Positions 42,430 to 58,900 of a DNA stretch of 64,000 nt are shown piece after piece. The translations under genes were made by a program, and so were the position numbers. Below the pieces are notes generated by a model. It was not told the DNA's origin, made no database searches, and worked only from the letters and a program-made list of their open reading frames with translations. The stretch lies in NCBI RefSeq assembly GCF_900747795.2, contig NC_041405.2, forward strand, positions 133,803,946 through 133,867,945, in the 5' to 3' direction. The stretch's first letter is position 1, and the number at the start of each line of letters is the position of its first letter. This DNA is from Erpetoichthys calabaricus. Lineage: Eukaryota; Chordata; Cladistia; Polypteriformes; Polypteridae.

Positions 42430-42666
42430 TCCAGTTATTTAATTTGTCCAATTACTTTTGAGCCCCTGAAATGAAGGGATTGTGTTAAAAAAATGCTTTA
42501 GTTGCCTCACATTTTTATGCAATCGTTTTGTTCACCCCATTGAATTAAAGCTGAAAGTCTGCACTTCAACTGCATCTGAGTTGTTTCATTTAAAATTCAT
42601 TGTGGTAATGTACAGAACCAAAATTAGAAAAAAGTTGTCTCTGTCCAAATATTTTGGACCTAATAT

Positions 42667-43269
42667 ATTACCACAACCAACTGTCCATATACATATTTCT
42701 CCATATATCACTAGGAATACAATGCAAATACTTTCAAATTGCAAAAGAAATGTCAAGACACTACTTGGAAGTTCTGAGGCCATCATGTGGCTTTGCAGAG
42801 ATCTCTGCTGAAATTTGAGAGGAGACGCCTGTGAGAATACCAGAGAATTTTTTCTCATGAGAAAAATCTGAGAAGCAGGAGACAAAAGAAAATGTCTCCA
42901 TTGTATTTCTTTCTAATCTCATTGCTGCCTAGGGGAAGCCAAAAAGATATCAAGATCTCTTTTTTTTATTTTAAATTCCTTCTGGGCAAGTCATCAGCCT
43001 AAGGGTTCACATGATTTTTCCAACTTACACTGTGAATGTTTGAATTATGTATTGAGTATGTTGCAAAAACAACACAATAACTTGTACGTTATTAGTTAAA
43101 ATGGAATGTGTTTGTTTATTATTGTAACTTATATGAAGATCAAACCATATTTTAAGACAAATTTATATATTAATATGTTTATCTCCAAAGGATTCACATA
43201 TTTATTCTTGCCACTGTATGTAGAACATTATTATTTTTGCTTTCAGTTCCTTACTGAAGGTTTGCAGTA
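42667..43269. other. intergenic, nothing recognised
   Basis: AT-rich, no gene recognised. Confidence 0.4.
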
Positions 43270-43440
43270 CGGGAATATTTTAAACCAGGTTGTTGCTGGG
43301 TCATTGCTGACTCCTGATTAACTGTGTGACTCTGAATATGTCACTTCACCTGCCAGTGCTTCATATGTAAAATAAGATTTTAGAATAGACTGTAGCTCTG
43401 TACTTGTAAAGTGCCTTGGGATGGTGCAGCATTAAAATAA
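43270..43440 (+). repeat. ancient CORE/V-SINE-like fragment
   Basis: CTGTGTGACTCTGAATATGT, CACTTCACCTGCCAGTGCTT, GTAAAATAAG and GTAAAGTGCCTTGGGATGG are the order of a CORE-SINE-type 3' half. Confidence 0.55.
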
Positions 43441-44190
43441 GGTTAGTGTACAGGTTAATATCAATGTATCCAACAACTTAGAAAATGCAATTTAATGTAG
43501 AAAAGTGCAAAGTGGTATGTGTGGCAAGATGGGTGACACTGACCTCGAAGAAGCAATCTCAGAAAAGGGTTTTGGGGTTTATTTTGACACAGTATTTTCA
43601 TCATTTGAGAAAGGTGCAGAAACAATTAAAGGAGCAAATGAAATGTTAGGGCATGTTGTAAAAACTGTTGAATGTAAATCAAGGAATGTTCTGCTCAGAT
43701 TATATAATGTACTAGCGAGACCACATCTGGTGTAATGTGTGACATAGCAGTAGTAGAAGCTGCGCAGAGGAGAGTAACCAAGTGCATCCCAGTACTTAAG
43801 GACATGTCCTACTGTGACAGACTCAGAGAATTAAACCTGGCTAGTCTGAAGCAGAGAAGACGGTGTGTGCACCTAATCCATGAAATTCTCAAGGACATTG
43901 ATACAGTAGATCTAGCAGAATTCTTTCAACTAAACATCGAATCACATACTGGAGGACACCAGTAGAAATTAAAGTGAAATGTATTTAGCACTGAAGCCAG
44001 GAAGAACTTCTTTACTCAAAGAGTTATGAAAATGTGGAGCAAATTACCAAGACATGTAGTTGAAGCAGAAACCTTGGCAACCTTTAAGAAGTATCTTCTT
44101 GAGATATTGGCACAGTTTAGTTATTAGCTACAAAAAGGGGCCTCATGGACTGAATGGTCTCCTCTCATTTGTCAAATTTCTCATGTTCTG
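43441..44190 (+). mobile_element. CR1-like LINE 3' fragment
   Basis: Begins with KVHLGKC-like code (AAAAGTGCAAAGTGGTATGT). It then decodes QRRVTKCIPVLKDMSYCDRL and RELNLASLKQRRR, then in another frame ARKNFFTQRVMKMWSKLP-like. It closes with the 3'UTR GGGCCTCATGGACTGAATGG and CTCATTTGTCAAATTTCTCA. 5' truncated, several breaks. Confidence 0.78.
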
Positions 44191-45560
44191 GCTGGCTGGG
44201 TATGCAGTCAGTGCATGAGTGAAATGAAGAAATGTGAGCAATAATAGATGCCATCCGTGGGCAACACTTTCCCTAAAGGAACTAGATAAACTGTACAGAA
44301 GATTAACCATAATTAAAAATAGGATTAGCATACGGGACATGAGTAGTTCATACTCCTTCTCACCATCAGAGGCAAGCAACACAGTGAGATTAGAGTGCCT
44401 GTTTCTTAATTCCCATACAATTCCCAGAGAGGGGAAAAGCAACAGAAACACCTCCTGGATGCAAGAGGACAGGGAATTCGCTTACGTGTAGATCTGCCTG
44501 ACCTTCTTTTAGGGGAGAATTGATGGCATAAAAAAAAAAAAAAAACAACATCTCAAGATCACTAGAGGACACAAAATCAAGATTAAGGATACGAGGTGCT
44601 TTAATGTCCATTATGTGGAATGGGCAACCTGTGACATCTAGCATTTAAGGGCCTTTGAATGTTCAAGGTTCAAGAGAGAGCTCTGGGCATGTGTTTCTGT
44701 AGAATTGTCCCATCATGGAAGAGATTCGAGGTGACCTACAAGTATCTCTGGCAAGAATTTTATAGCTGCCTTCCTAATAGAGGACCAGCAAGTGTAGAGC
44801 TGGGAGGAGAGATGACAGTAGAAGTCGACTGGCATGATGAAGGTACATTATCTGGAGAGTAAAGAGGTGAGAAGGGGACCGATATGGGCATTAGTACTGT
44901 GGTGGGCCAGTGGTTAAGCTACCCCATGGAGAGTCAGGTGTTAAGGGTGTGAAGGAAAACCTAATATGATTACAATATTAAAATTTCCATTTTTTTTTTT
45001 TTTTTTTTTTTTTGTTTCCTACTTTGTGTTCCCTTCTCCCTGTGGACCTACTTTTTATCTAACAAATAACCTCTGTTGACATATTTATGCTCTTTTAGGT
45101 GTTGTTCTGGATTGGGGATGCCTCGAGAAGCCCCCTGATAGCCACACTTGTCAGTTGCTCTGAAGAGGTAGTGTCATTCTCTATCAGCCCTGTTTCCTAA
45201 CATGTTGATTCAGACCACAGAATCACCATTGGACAGATATACTTCTCAACACATTTGTGACATTGTCTTGCAACGGTCATAGCTTGGTAGTTGTACTGAT
45301 ATGCTGATGCCAGCTGGCATGGCACCAGCTACCATACCATATTCAAGGCCACTTCAATCTGTAATCAAATTCACTCTTTCCTTAAGCTGCTTTAAGCAGC
45401 CCAAATGATGCTGTCACTGGCTAAGCAATCAGTTATGTCGGAAGGACTGGGGGACTTAAGAAAGACACCAGTATGTGTTGTGCATTCATAAATTTGTACT
45501 TTATGTCAATGGATAATGTGCTATGCAAAAAGAAATTGAGCTGAATTAGACTGAATATAC
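44191..45560. other. intergenic, nothing firmly recognised
   Basis: Open frames such as 44234-44491 have no known motif. There is a T-run at about 44990-45013; 44895-44960 weakly resembles a tRNA-like head. Confidence 0.35.
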
Positions 45561-45577
45561 TAGCTCTGTGTCCATTG

Positions 45578-45670
45578 TTGTTTTTTGCCTTCCCCCAGTG
45601 TTGCTGGGTTAGGCTTTGACACCCCACAACTCTGAAATTGATTAAGTAGGATCAATAATGGGTGGATGGT
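45578..45670 (+). repeat. GGAT-tailed SINE, tail piece
   Basis: GTGTTGCTGGGTTAGGCTTT, ACTCTGAAATTGATTAAGTA and GGGTGGATGG match the 3' end of the SINE family. Confidence 0.6.
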
Positions 45671-45671
45671 T

Positions 45672-45940
45672 TGAACCCAGTGAAGTGGTTGGTGTTGCTG
45701 TCTCACAGTTCCAGAAGGCTGGGTTCATATCTGACACGGTCACTGTCTGTGTGGATTTTGTCTCTAATACTCTGAATTCCCCTCACATCGTAAAGTTGTG
45801 CCAGGTAGGTCAACTGACCCCTCTATGTTGGCCCAAAGTGCTTGTGAGCTTTGATGAATCGTGCAGTGGACTGGCACTCGGTGTTCCCTGCAAAACTAAA
45901 CTGGAAAAACAGGGTTTGGAAAATGCATGGATGAATTGAA
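45672..45940 (+). repeat. diverged GGAT-type SINE directly behind the first
   Basis: A head-like AGTGAAGTGGTTGGTGTTGC, B-box-like GGGTTCATATCTGAC and tail GGGTTTGGAAAATGCATGG. Two copies of related SINEs lie head to tail in the same orientation. Confidence 0.55.
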
Positions 45941-46810
45941 AAGGAGTTGTTTTTTTAAATGTACCTATGAGCATTTTTTGCTGCTTCATGCTGTCCCCTC
46001 ATAATGCTTTACTCTGCTGCTATCTCATAAATAACTTTTTATGTTATTTATATTTGTCTTGCTTTTTATTTTGGTGTGTCCTTTCAGCAGGAAGCAAAGA
46101 TTTACACTTTGTCCCTATTTTTGTACCCCTCCTAATTCCTCACATGACAAGTCAGATGACATTGTGGTTTTTCCATCCTTACTCAATTGGTGGCTTAGGC
46201 CATGTCATTTGTTTCTCTTTCTATGCTTGGGACTTGTGGTGAAGAGTGACCTTGGACGGTTCTAATGTTCCTGTATCTTGATGGGGCGGAGAGCTTTCTT
46301 TGGTTATGAAGCGCCTTTGTTGCCAGAGATGCTTCACTTGCTGTTCCGTCTCGCCAGTAGAGGTTGGTCTAATCCAGCACTTCTTCCTATTTTTAACTTT
46401 ACTCAAAAGTCAAGCAGAGGTCACATTAACACATCATTTATGCATATTAAAAAGCCACTAAAATGTATCTTTTAAGGAATGTTTCCATATAATGTTTGAA
46501 GCACCTATTGTGATAGCCATGCCTGTTTGTCTTTCTGTCCATCTTTCCATTCTGCTGCATGAAAACACTCGACTCCCAATGGGTTAGCTTTGTTGAAATG
46601 TGGCACACTTATTCATCAAGGAAATTTGTTGAGTTCAATGTATGTTGAAATATCTTGAATAGATTATGCTGTACAAGGTTTTGAAATATAAAAATCTACC
46701 ATTGAAAAGCATTGGTGAATCTGCAAACTCATCTACAACTTCAGCTCCGAATTAGTCTACTGTTTCAATTTTTATCTTGAGAGCACTTACCTCAACCCAT
46801 ATATTTTGAT
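45941..46810. other. intergenic, nothing recognised
   Basis: No gene or family recognised. The 46500-46700 stretch resembles a decayed repeat, unassigned. Confidence 0.35.
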
Positions 46811-47729
46811 CAGTGATCCCTCACTATATCGCGCTTTGCCTTTCGCGGCTTCACTCCATCGCGGGTTTTATATGTAAGCATATTTAAATATATATCGCGG
46901 ATTTTTTGCTGGTTCGCGGATTTCTGCAGACAATGGGTCTTTTAATTTCTGGTACATGCTTCCTCAGTTGGTTTGCCCAGTTGATTTCATACAAGGGACG
47001 CTATTGGCAGATGGCTGAGAAGCTAGATTGCTTACTTTTCTCTATCTCTCTCTTGCGCAGACTTTCTCTGATCCTGATGTATGGGGATTGAGCAGGGGGG
47101 GCTGTTCGCACACCTAGACGATACGGACGCTCGTCTAAAAATGCTGAAAGATTATCTTCACGTTGGTATCTTTTGTGCAGCTGCTTCCTGAAACGACATG
47201 CTGCACAGTGCTTCGCATACTTAAAAGCTCGAAGGGCACATATTGATTTTTGACTGAAAAACAAACTCTGTCTCTCTCTCTCTCTCTCTCCCTGCTCCTG
47301 ACGGAGGGGGTGTGAGCTGCCGCCTTCAACAGCTTTGTGCCGCGGTGCTTCGCATACTTAAAAGCAAACAGCCCTATTGATTTGTTTGCTAGATATTGTT
47401 TTCTCTATCTATGTGACATTCTGTGCTCCTGACACGCACTCCTTTGAAGAGGAAGATATGTTTGCATTCTTTTAATTGTGAGACAGAACTGTCATCTCTG
47501 TCTTGTCATGGAGCACAGTTTAAACTTTTGAAAAAGAGACAAATGTTTGTTTGCAGTGTTTGAATAACGTTCCTGTCTCTCTACAACCTCCTGTGTTTCT
47601 GCACAAATCTGTGACCCAAGCATGACAATCTAAAAATAACCATATAAACATATGGTTTCTACTTCGCGGATTTTCTTATTTCGTGGGTGGCTCTGGAACG
47701 CAACCCCCGCGATGGAGGAGGGATTACTG
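46811..47729. mobile_element. non-autonomous DNA transposon, pogo/Tigger-like ends
   Basis: Left end CAGTGATCCCTCACTATATC GCG and right end CGCGATGGAGGAGGGATTAC TG are imperfect inverted repeats with further inverted CGCGG motifs inside. The type resembles pogo/Tigger ends; a TA follows on the right, but the left flank is AT, so the superfamily is uncertain. It holds an internal repeat (GTGCTTCGCATACTTAAAAG at about 47210 and 47345) and a CT-rich stretch. No transposase. Confidence 0.6.
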
Positions 47730-48075
47730 TATATTTTCTTCTTTTACTTGTCTAATAGCCACTCAGGTCCCTAGTACAAGTTAGTCCAAACTCTGGAGGA
47801 GGCATGCGTTCAAGGCACACTTACAGAAACACAAACACACAAGAAAAAGTCACCTATCTGGAAATGATTGTAAGAAGAAAGTAATTCTGTATGTGCCACA
47901 GACTGAACTAACAGTGTTTATGTTACAGCCAGAGCCGCCCCTTACTTTATGCACATCACACACCGTGTGTGGGGCCCGTGATCGAAGGACCAATCAGGGT
48001 GTAAGAGCCAGTTATCTTATAATTAAGTTATATTAAATGTTTGCCTATATATTTGTGCATAGTCTAGGGGAGGTT
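46866..48075 (+). repeat. 1.1-1.2 kb direct repeat, copy 1 (partner 62873-64000)
   Basis: Matches 62873-64000 in the same orientation. It starts inside the DNA element above and runs past its right end into about 340 bp of flanking sequence. The inner part differs by several per cent, while the outer 320 or more bases look identical by eye. The right limit is unknown because the partner runs off the window. Confidence 0.9.
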
Positions 48076-48289
48076 CTTATAACCCCCACAAGCTGAACTG
48101 AATCGGTATATTCTAACTATTTCTTGTACCTTTGACCATAGATGACGTGCCATTCGTTTAGAATGTACTGAATGTGAAGTAAAGCATAGTGAAATAATTC
48201 ATCCTTAAGTATAGACACAATTTAAGTTTAACAAGAAGAAACATTTTTCCTTTTTTTTGCCTTATATTCTACATGTGTAACAACTCTTC

Positions 48290-48292
<3 letters not shown>

Positions 48293-48355
<63 letters not shown>

Positions 48356-48385
48356 CTTTATTAATCCCCAAGGGGAAATTCACAA
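48293..48385 (-). repeat. (GATA)n plus retroposon 3' tail
   Basis: GATA repeats followed by TACTTTATTAATCCCCAAGG and GGAAATTCACAAT, the same arrangement as 1857-1945. Confidence 0.65.
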
Positions 48386-49640
48386 TATTCTGTATTCTTG
48401 TGTGGACTGTTTGCTTGAATTTTCACTAAACCTTTTTCAAATTAACCTTTTTGGTCTGAGAGATTTCTTATGGCACACATCTAACCCATGCTTGATCCTA
48501 CTTTACTTACCAGCAGCTACATGGTGTCTGGGAGGAGGGGGCGATTTCATCTAATGGTGTTTTTGCTGTTTAATTGTCAAATTAACGTTGTTGACAGTCA
48601 CCTGTTGTGACAATTTTCCATTATTTAAGTTTGTGATGTGTGCTTCTTTGTTGAATTATTATTTATTTATATATTTATTGTTCAAATTGAAAGCTGTTAT
48701 AAGAAAGAAAAGTGTTGTGGATTCAGGGAGGAGCAAGCTGGGGAGGACCGAAGAAGAAGATTCTGGCTAGGGCCCCAGTTTGGCTAGGGACAGCATGGGT
48801 TACAGCATAAACTAACTCATGAATGCATTAACTGCATATTATTATTATAAAGAATGGATGTTATCAACCTGTAGCTAAGAGGTGTTTGAACTAATTTATC
48901 ACACATGAAGGTGCAGCTCCCCTAAGTAATATAAAGATAGCATGGGGTTATAAAGGGATCTGCAGTTTATATACAGGCGGAAGATCGGGGTATATAACAA
49001 CCACCACACAGTGTTTACAAGAATGACAAAACTGGATTTCTAATTTTTTATTAGTAAGCATTTCTATAAGTTGCATGGAGATACTTTAGTGTTTTTTTTT
49101 CTTATTTTTGAGATTTTCATCATCCTTATGATATTCCTCCATGATTCAATTCATAAAGGAATTTTCCAGGTGTCCTGGCCATTTTTGTTTACTAATGAGC
49201 ACACTAGTGGGTCTGAGACTCAGGTAGTTACAGCTTTTCACCACTTTGTGTTTTGTCTGTCTGTCCTGGTGTCTATTGCATTCATTGTTAACTGTCATTA
49301 TTAGAAACTAATTAGGGGAGCAAAAAGAGTGAATTAATAGGAAAATGTCAAAAGAGAGATAAGTGCTGTGGGGAAAAATGCAGATGTTTCTAAATTTATT
49401 ATAAAGGCAAATCTCACATTGCTTCTTTAAATGCAGAATAAGAGATGAAAAAATAAAAACCTAGCTAATTAAACAGTGAAATTAATTCGAGGCAAAGTGA
49501 CTGACTGATTGGTTTTGAAACAGGCTGAGATGGTATATTGCAGCCACAGTTTTTTTTTTCAGACTGAACTAGGGAATCACTACTTTAAATGAATGCTGTC
49601 ACTTTGTGTCAATAAAGCTCAGTTAAATTGAATTTGAGGG
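48386..49640. other. intergenic upstream of POLR2E, nothing recognised
   Basis: AT-rich, no gene recognised. Confidence 0.4.
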
Positions 49641-49649
49641 CGACAAGGT

Positions 49650-55076
<5,427 letters not shown>

Positions 55077-55281
55077 GCTCTGAACTGAATATGGCAGTTG
55101 TAATGTGTGAAGGGCAGCACCTGGACAAGCACATTTTGGAATTTTCTAAGCTCTATTAGATGAGATTAATATGAGCTGTAAGTCACGGTTGATGATATTT
55201 TGGTTAGTTTTATAACTAAAGTATACAGCATCATAGCTGCCTGGGCTGCATTTATTTATTTTGTGTGTTTGTTTTTTTTTT

Positions 55282-55287
55282 TAATAA
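55282..55287 (+). terminator. POLR2E polyadenylation signal AATAAA
   Basis: AATAAA about 205 nt after the stop codon, in a T-rich stretch. Confidence 0.6.
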
Positions 55288-55844
55288 AAATGTTTTATGA
55301 TATAAAAAAAAACTTAATTCATTTTGAGATATTTGGATGTGAGGAGAAAATTGGACTGGGTCCTATTAGGAGGGTTTGGCAAACTCACCTGGGGAATACA
55401 GCTTGTGTAATCAAATGCTAAAAATGGTCCACATCATCGTGGAGTGCTTAGGGCTGATGTCTTGCAGGTTCAGCATTCTGGGTATGAATTCCATGTCTAT
55501 TATTTGTGGCATTTTTATATTCTTCTTGGGTCTCCATAGGGGTTTCTTTCAGTTGCTCCTGTACTCCCCTTCATCCTTAAAGAACTGCAGGTTAGTTCAA
55601 AGTAGTGTTTCCCAACCTCGGTCCTGGGGACCCCCTGTGGCTGCAGGTTTTTGTTCCAACCAGATTCCTAATCGGTGACAACACTGATCTCATTTAATTA
55701 GCTGGTATTCTTTTTCTTATCATGCTGCTGTGCTTTTCTGAATGTAGAATTTTTACATTTTTAAGACACTTTGAATCCCGGCCTGATTATATTTCTGACT
55801 ATGAATGCAATGAATGTAATTAATCAGGACCTACAGGCTGTCAA

Positions 55845-56010
55845 ATAAACGAACCACACGCTGTGGCACAGCGTAAAGGGGCTTCGTCTCTGACGCTGAC
55901 GTCTGAGGTTTGATCCCTGTGAGGGGAGCAGTAGAGTGTGTACGCCTGATGAGGCGCGAAACACGTGTCGTGTACTCTTTGCATTATTTGACAGTAAACT
56001 ATGCAACATA
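55845..56010 (+). mobile_element. tRNA-derived SINE with hammerhead-like 3' module
   Basis: A box TGGCACAGCG (55863-55872) and B box GGTTTGATCC (55907-55916) stand 35 nt apart, as in a type-2 pol III promoter. Downstream is a hammerhead-like fold (55940-55975). CTGTCAAATAA near 55838 and TTATTTGACAG near 55985 are inverted copies at the edges. It is not the GGAT-tailed family. A single copy is seen in this window. Confidence 0.65.
55940..55975 (+). ncRNA. hammerhead-ribozyme-like motif
   Basis: Helix I GUACGC (55940-55945) pairs with GUGUAC (55970-55975), six pairs including one G-U. The conserved CUGAUGA follows at 55946-55952. Helix II is minimal: G55953 pairs with C55957 around a GCG triloop. 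GAAA is at 55958-55961. Helix III is the self-complementary ACACGUGU (55961-55968), giving a 2-nt loop or a dimer contact. The cleavage triplet would be GUC ending at 55969. Every core nucleotide is in place; the very short helices II and III suggest a weak or dimeric form. Confidence 0.6.
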
Positions 56011-56194
56011 TATATAATTTTTTTTTTTACCAAACTTAGTTTTCTTATTTCTATATTGTTCTCCACACACAGAACTTCGGACATAACAGTTCACTTAATT
56101 AGCCCAGGAGTCCAATTAAAAACAGAAGCTGGTTGGGGGGAAAAAAACGTGCAGCCACAGGGGGGGCCGCAGGACCAAGGTTGGGAAACACTGG

Positions 56195-57065
56195 TTTAAT
56201 GGGTGTTTGTAAATTGTGTCACAAAGTGGACGCTAGGTGTCACTGTTGCCCACCTTTACACAACAGACAATATGCAGGACATGGGATAAAATCACCAAGA
56301 AATTTTCTTTCTTCTTCTTTGTATTGGGCCCCAACACACCTCCACCACAATAAACAGCAAAAAATCAGCACAACTAATCACTAAATTCTCCTCATAACCT
56401 CCCAGCAAACTCTGTCTCACTCCCTCCTAACTATGGTTTGTTTGGTGGGGTTTCCAACAGTTCTTTATATAGTCCTTGACCCAGAAGTGCTTCTGCTCCT
56501 GTGACTTACCAGCACTTCTGGGTTGGTTGGAGAATCCCAGGTCTTTAATCAGCGCAGAAGTACTGTGGGGCTTCCATCCTCATGACTTCCAAGCACTTCC
56601 AGGCTGCAAGGTAAATCACAGCTCCCCCTGACAGCACCCAACAGGGCTTAGAAACCGGATTCCAAGTACCAGGATGCCCTGTGGGAATCCGAGGCACCGC
56701 TACACAGCAGGGGAGCTGGCATCTAGCATTTTGGGGGAGGCAGTGTCCTGAAAAAGCTGCCTTCCCCCATCCTTCCATCACAGGGACGTCCGCCACAATT
56801 GACAGAAGTGTGGATTGATGTGCCCAGATATGCGTTGGCACACTGTCCTGGGTTGCTTCCTGCCCTTTTGACCATTTTTACCAGGATATGCTGCAGCCCC
56901 CTTGTGACCTTGAATTGGCTTTAGTGGATCTGAGAATGTTTAGGTGCATGTGTGAAATGACAATTGTAAACTTATGGTATCCTACTTACTGTACGTTCCG
57001 AGTAGTTCAAGGGTGAACAAGAAAAGTTGAAAACCTACCCCACTACCATGGCTATATACTCACTG
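56195..57065. other. intergenic, nothing recognised
   Basis: No gene or repeat family recognised. Confidence 0.4.
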
Positions 57066-57600
57066 CAGGTTCACAATAAGTGATAATTGATCTAATTTAG
57101 TTAGCTGGTCTTTTTCCCCTCTTACTCTGCAATTTGAAAAGTACAGCAATATGATTTGTACATTATACTGTATTAGAAATATTTCTATTTTTGCTATAGC
57201 TTTAAATACTTAACTCTTTTTGTTGTTTTCCTATTATTTCCCCTTATTCTGTATAGTTGGTGTCCTTCATTGTATCTTAATAATGACACCTGGGAAAACA
57301 ACACTGAATGATGAAAGGCTGTAACTGCTTCAGTGTCCGACCAACTAATTAGTCAATAATGGAAAGGCAGAATGGAAATCAGGAAATACATTATCCACAT
57401 ATAACTGCTTAATTTGTATTAGAATGTATTAACATTCTTGATTTTGTAATTTCTTTATTGACCCCAAAACACAGCAACTAGGAAGTAATTGCTCACTTAA
57501 TTAGGCTAGGAGTCCAATTAAAAGCCAAAGTTGGTTGTAAGAAATCCTGCAGCCTCAGTGGGCTCCCCAGGACAAAGTTTGGGAACCCCTGCCCTAGCAG
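57066..57600. mobile_element. hAT-type MITE, left end lost
   Basis: Right part reads TTAGGCTAGGAGTCCAATTA, CCTGCAGCCTCAGTGGGCTC and AAGTTTGGGAACCCCTG, related to 55606-56194. The left part starts at CTGCAGGTTCACAATAAGTG; the outer inverted end is missing. Confidence 0.65.
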
Positions 57601-58028
57601 ATGCTGTGTGGATGTAAAGAGGATGGGCACTCTCTTCTGACTGTGAGGGTCTGTGGTTGTATCCGGTCTTCCTATGGAAGGATGCGGAGTGGAGAAAGAA
57701 AACAAGATGGTGATAATGGAACAATAAAGGATTAGGTGAGATTTGAGGGGTCACTTGATTCATGGGTTTACAACTAATGGGAGGTGTGTCCAGCAGTGTG
57801 TAAGGTTTACAGAAAAAACTGCCATTGAGTTATGAATATACTTTGACTGCAACAGGAGGCATCTTCCTTTTTGGAGGGAGACCGATTCTTGGCTTTTCAT
57901 GATGGCACATAAGACATGTTTTGGTACAGTCATTCTTGACCGTTTTCATTTACTGCAGTAGTGGAATTCATTATCAAAGTAACATTAAAGGTAGAAATAT
58001 TTGTTTTATTTCCCTCATTAACTCTCAA
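57601..58028. other. intergenic, nothing recognised
   Basis: No gene recognised. Confidence 0.35.
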
Positions 58029-58165
58029 CGTCCATCCATCCATTATCCAACCCACTATATCCCAACTACAGGGTCACGGGGGTCCGCTGGAGCCAATCCA
58101 AGCCAACACAAGGCGCAAGGCAGGAAACAAACCCCAGGCAGGGCGCCAGCCCACCGCAGAACTCT
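58029..58165 (-). repeat. GGAT-tailed SINE, 3' part
   Basis: GTCCATCCATCCATTATCCA, ACAGGGTCACGGGGGTCCGC and CACAAGGCGCAAGGCAGGAA; truncated before the tRNA head, with ACTCTCAAC on both sides as target duplication (58020-58028, 58160-58168). Confidence 0.85.
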
Positions 58166-58168
58166 CAA

Positions 58169-58880
58169 CATGTACCAGTAATTTAATGTGAAAAGCAAAA
58201 CAAACATCCCCCAACAAAATGCCAGGACCATTGTTATTCCCCATAGTACAGATTCTGATCGTCTGGGGATTGCAGGTGGTTTTTAAAAGAACAGAACTTC
58301 TTTTCTAAGTGCATATAAACACTTGGCAGTTGTGGTGGTTGTTGAACTTGGAGAAGTCCATTGCTCCTGACCTGGGAGTACTTCCAGTGCTCAAGCTATT
58401 GCCTCTGGGAAGTGCTTTCAGGTTAAGCAGGACTACAATGGTCCTTAGAGAGTCAATATATGTCTACTGACCCTGGTGTGCCCCCCACAGAACCTGACAC
58501 GGCAGCCCCATGGTACCACAATTCCCAATCTGCCCTGCAGTTATCCATACCGGGGCTCACCAGATAGGATTCTCCCACCCAGTGTATGGGGGAACACTCT
58601 GTCCATATCAGGCAGTCACCAACTGTCCTGTCCTTCCAGCCTCTCAATCCCAATCGCTGTCCCACCTTTGCTGCTGAAGTGTCCTTCCTTATCCACATCC
58701 TGGCACAGAAGGGGAATATCACCACCCCCTCACTGACCTTCCTTTATCAGGACCTCCCAGCCAGCCAAGGGAGCAGGATCCATCTCAGCTGGGATGCTGG
58801 TTTGTCCCTCACATAAGATATTGTTACTTTGTACCTAGAACTTTAAAATTGCTCCTTTTTTGGATGCAGAGAGGACATGA
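58169..58880. other. intergenic between convergent genes
   Basis: C-rich open frames at 58476-58816 show no recognised domain. Probably spacer between POLR2E and the next gene. Confidence 0.35.
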
Positions 58881-58900
58881 GTCGAAATAAAAAGCTGGAC

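Larger units (their letters stand above)
40298..42666 (+). mobile_element. Tc1-like transposon carrying two SINE insertions
   Basis: Starts CAGTTAGGTCCATAAATATT after TA; the right end reads CCAAATATTTTGGACCTAAT. TIRs exceed 200 bp. Transposase (about 41030-41960): VWYILRKKASTGELSNAKRP, GRPRKTTVVDD, first Asp in ILWTDKTKINL, KHGGGSVMAWACMAASGTG, second Asp in MIQMDNDPKH, third acid in PSQSPDLYPIEH. All three catalytic acids are present, but stops and frame changes (for example after 41571 and 41836) break the frame. Without its two SINEs the element would be about 1.66 kb, the usual length. Confidence 0.92.
55606..56194. mobile_element. hAT-type MITE with nested SINE
   Basis: Left AGTGTTTCCCAACCTCGGTC and right GACCAAGGTTGGGAAACACT G are inverted; CTGTGGCTGCAGGTTTTTGT and its partner continue the arms. 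Flanks GTTCAAAG and GTTTAATG agree at six of eight positions, a plausible old 8-bp duplication. A tRNA-like SINE with a hammerhead-like 3' part is inserted at about 55845-56010. Confidence 0.78.

Noticed and set aside
55863-55916. tRNA gene (A and B boxes present)
   Set aside because: No acceptor stem or anticodon arm; it is the head of a SINE. The same applies to the heads at 29206-29573, 40561-40933 and 42093-42429.
58476-58816. C-rich open frames as a gene between POLR2E and the next gene
   Set aside because: No motif, no splice evidence, and overlapping frames on both strands.
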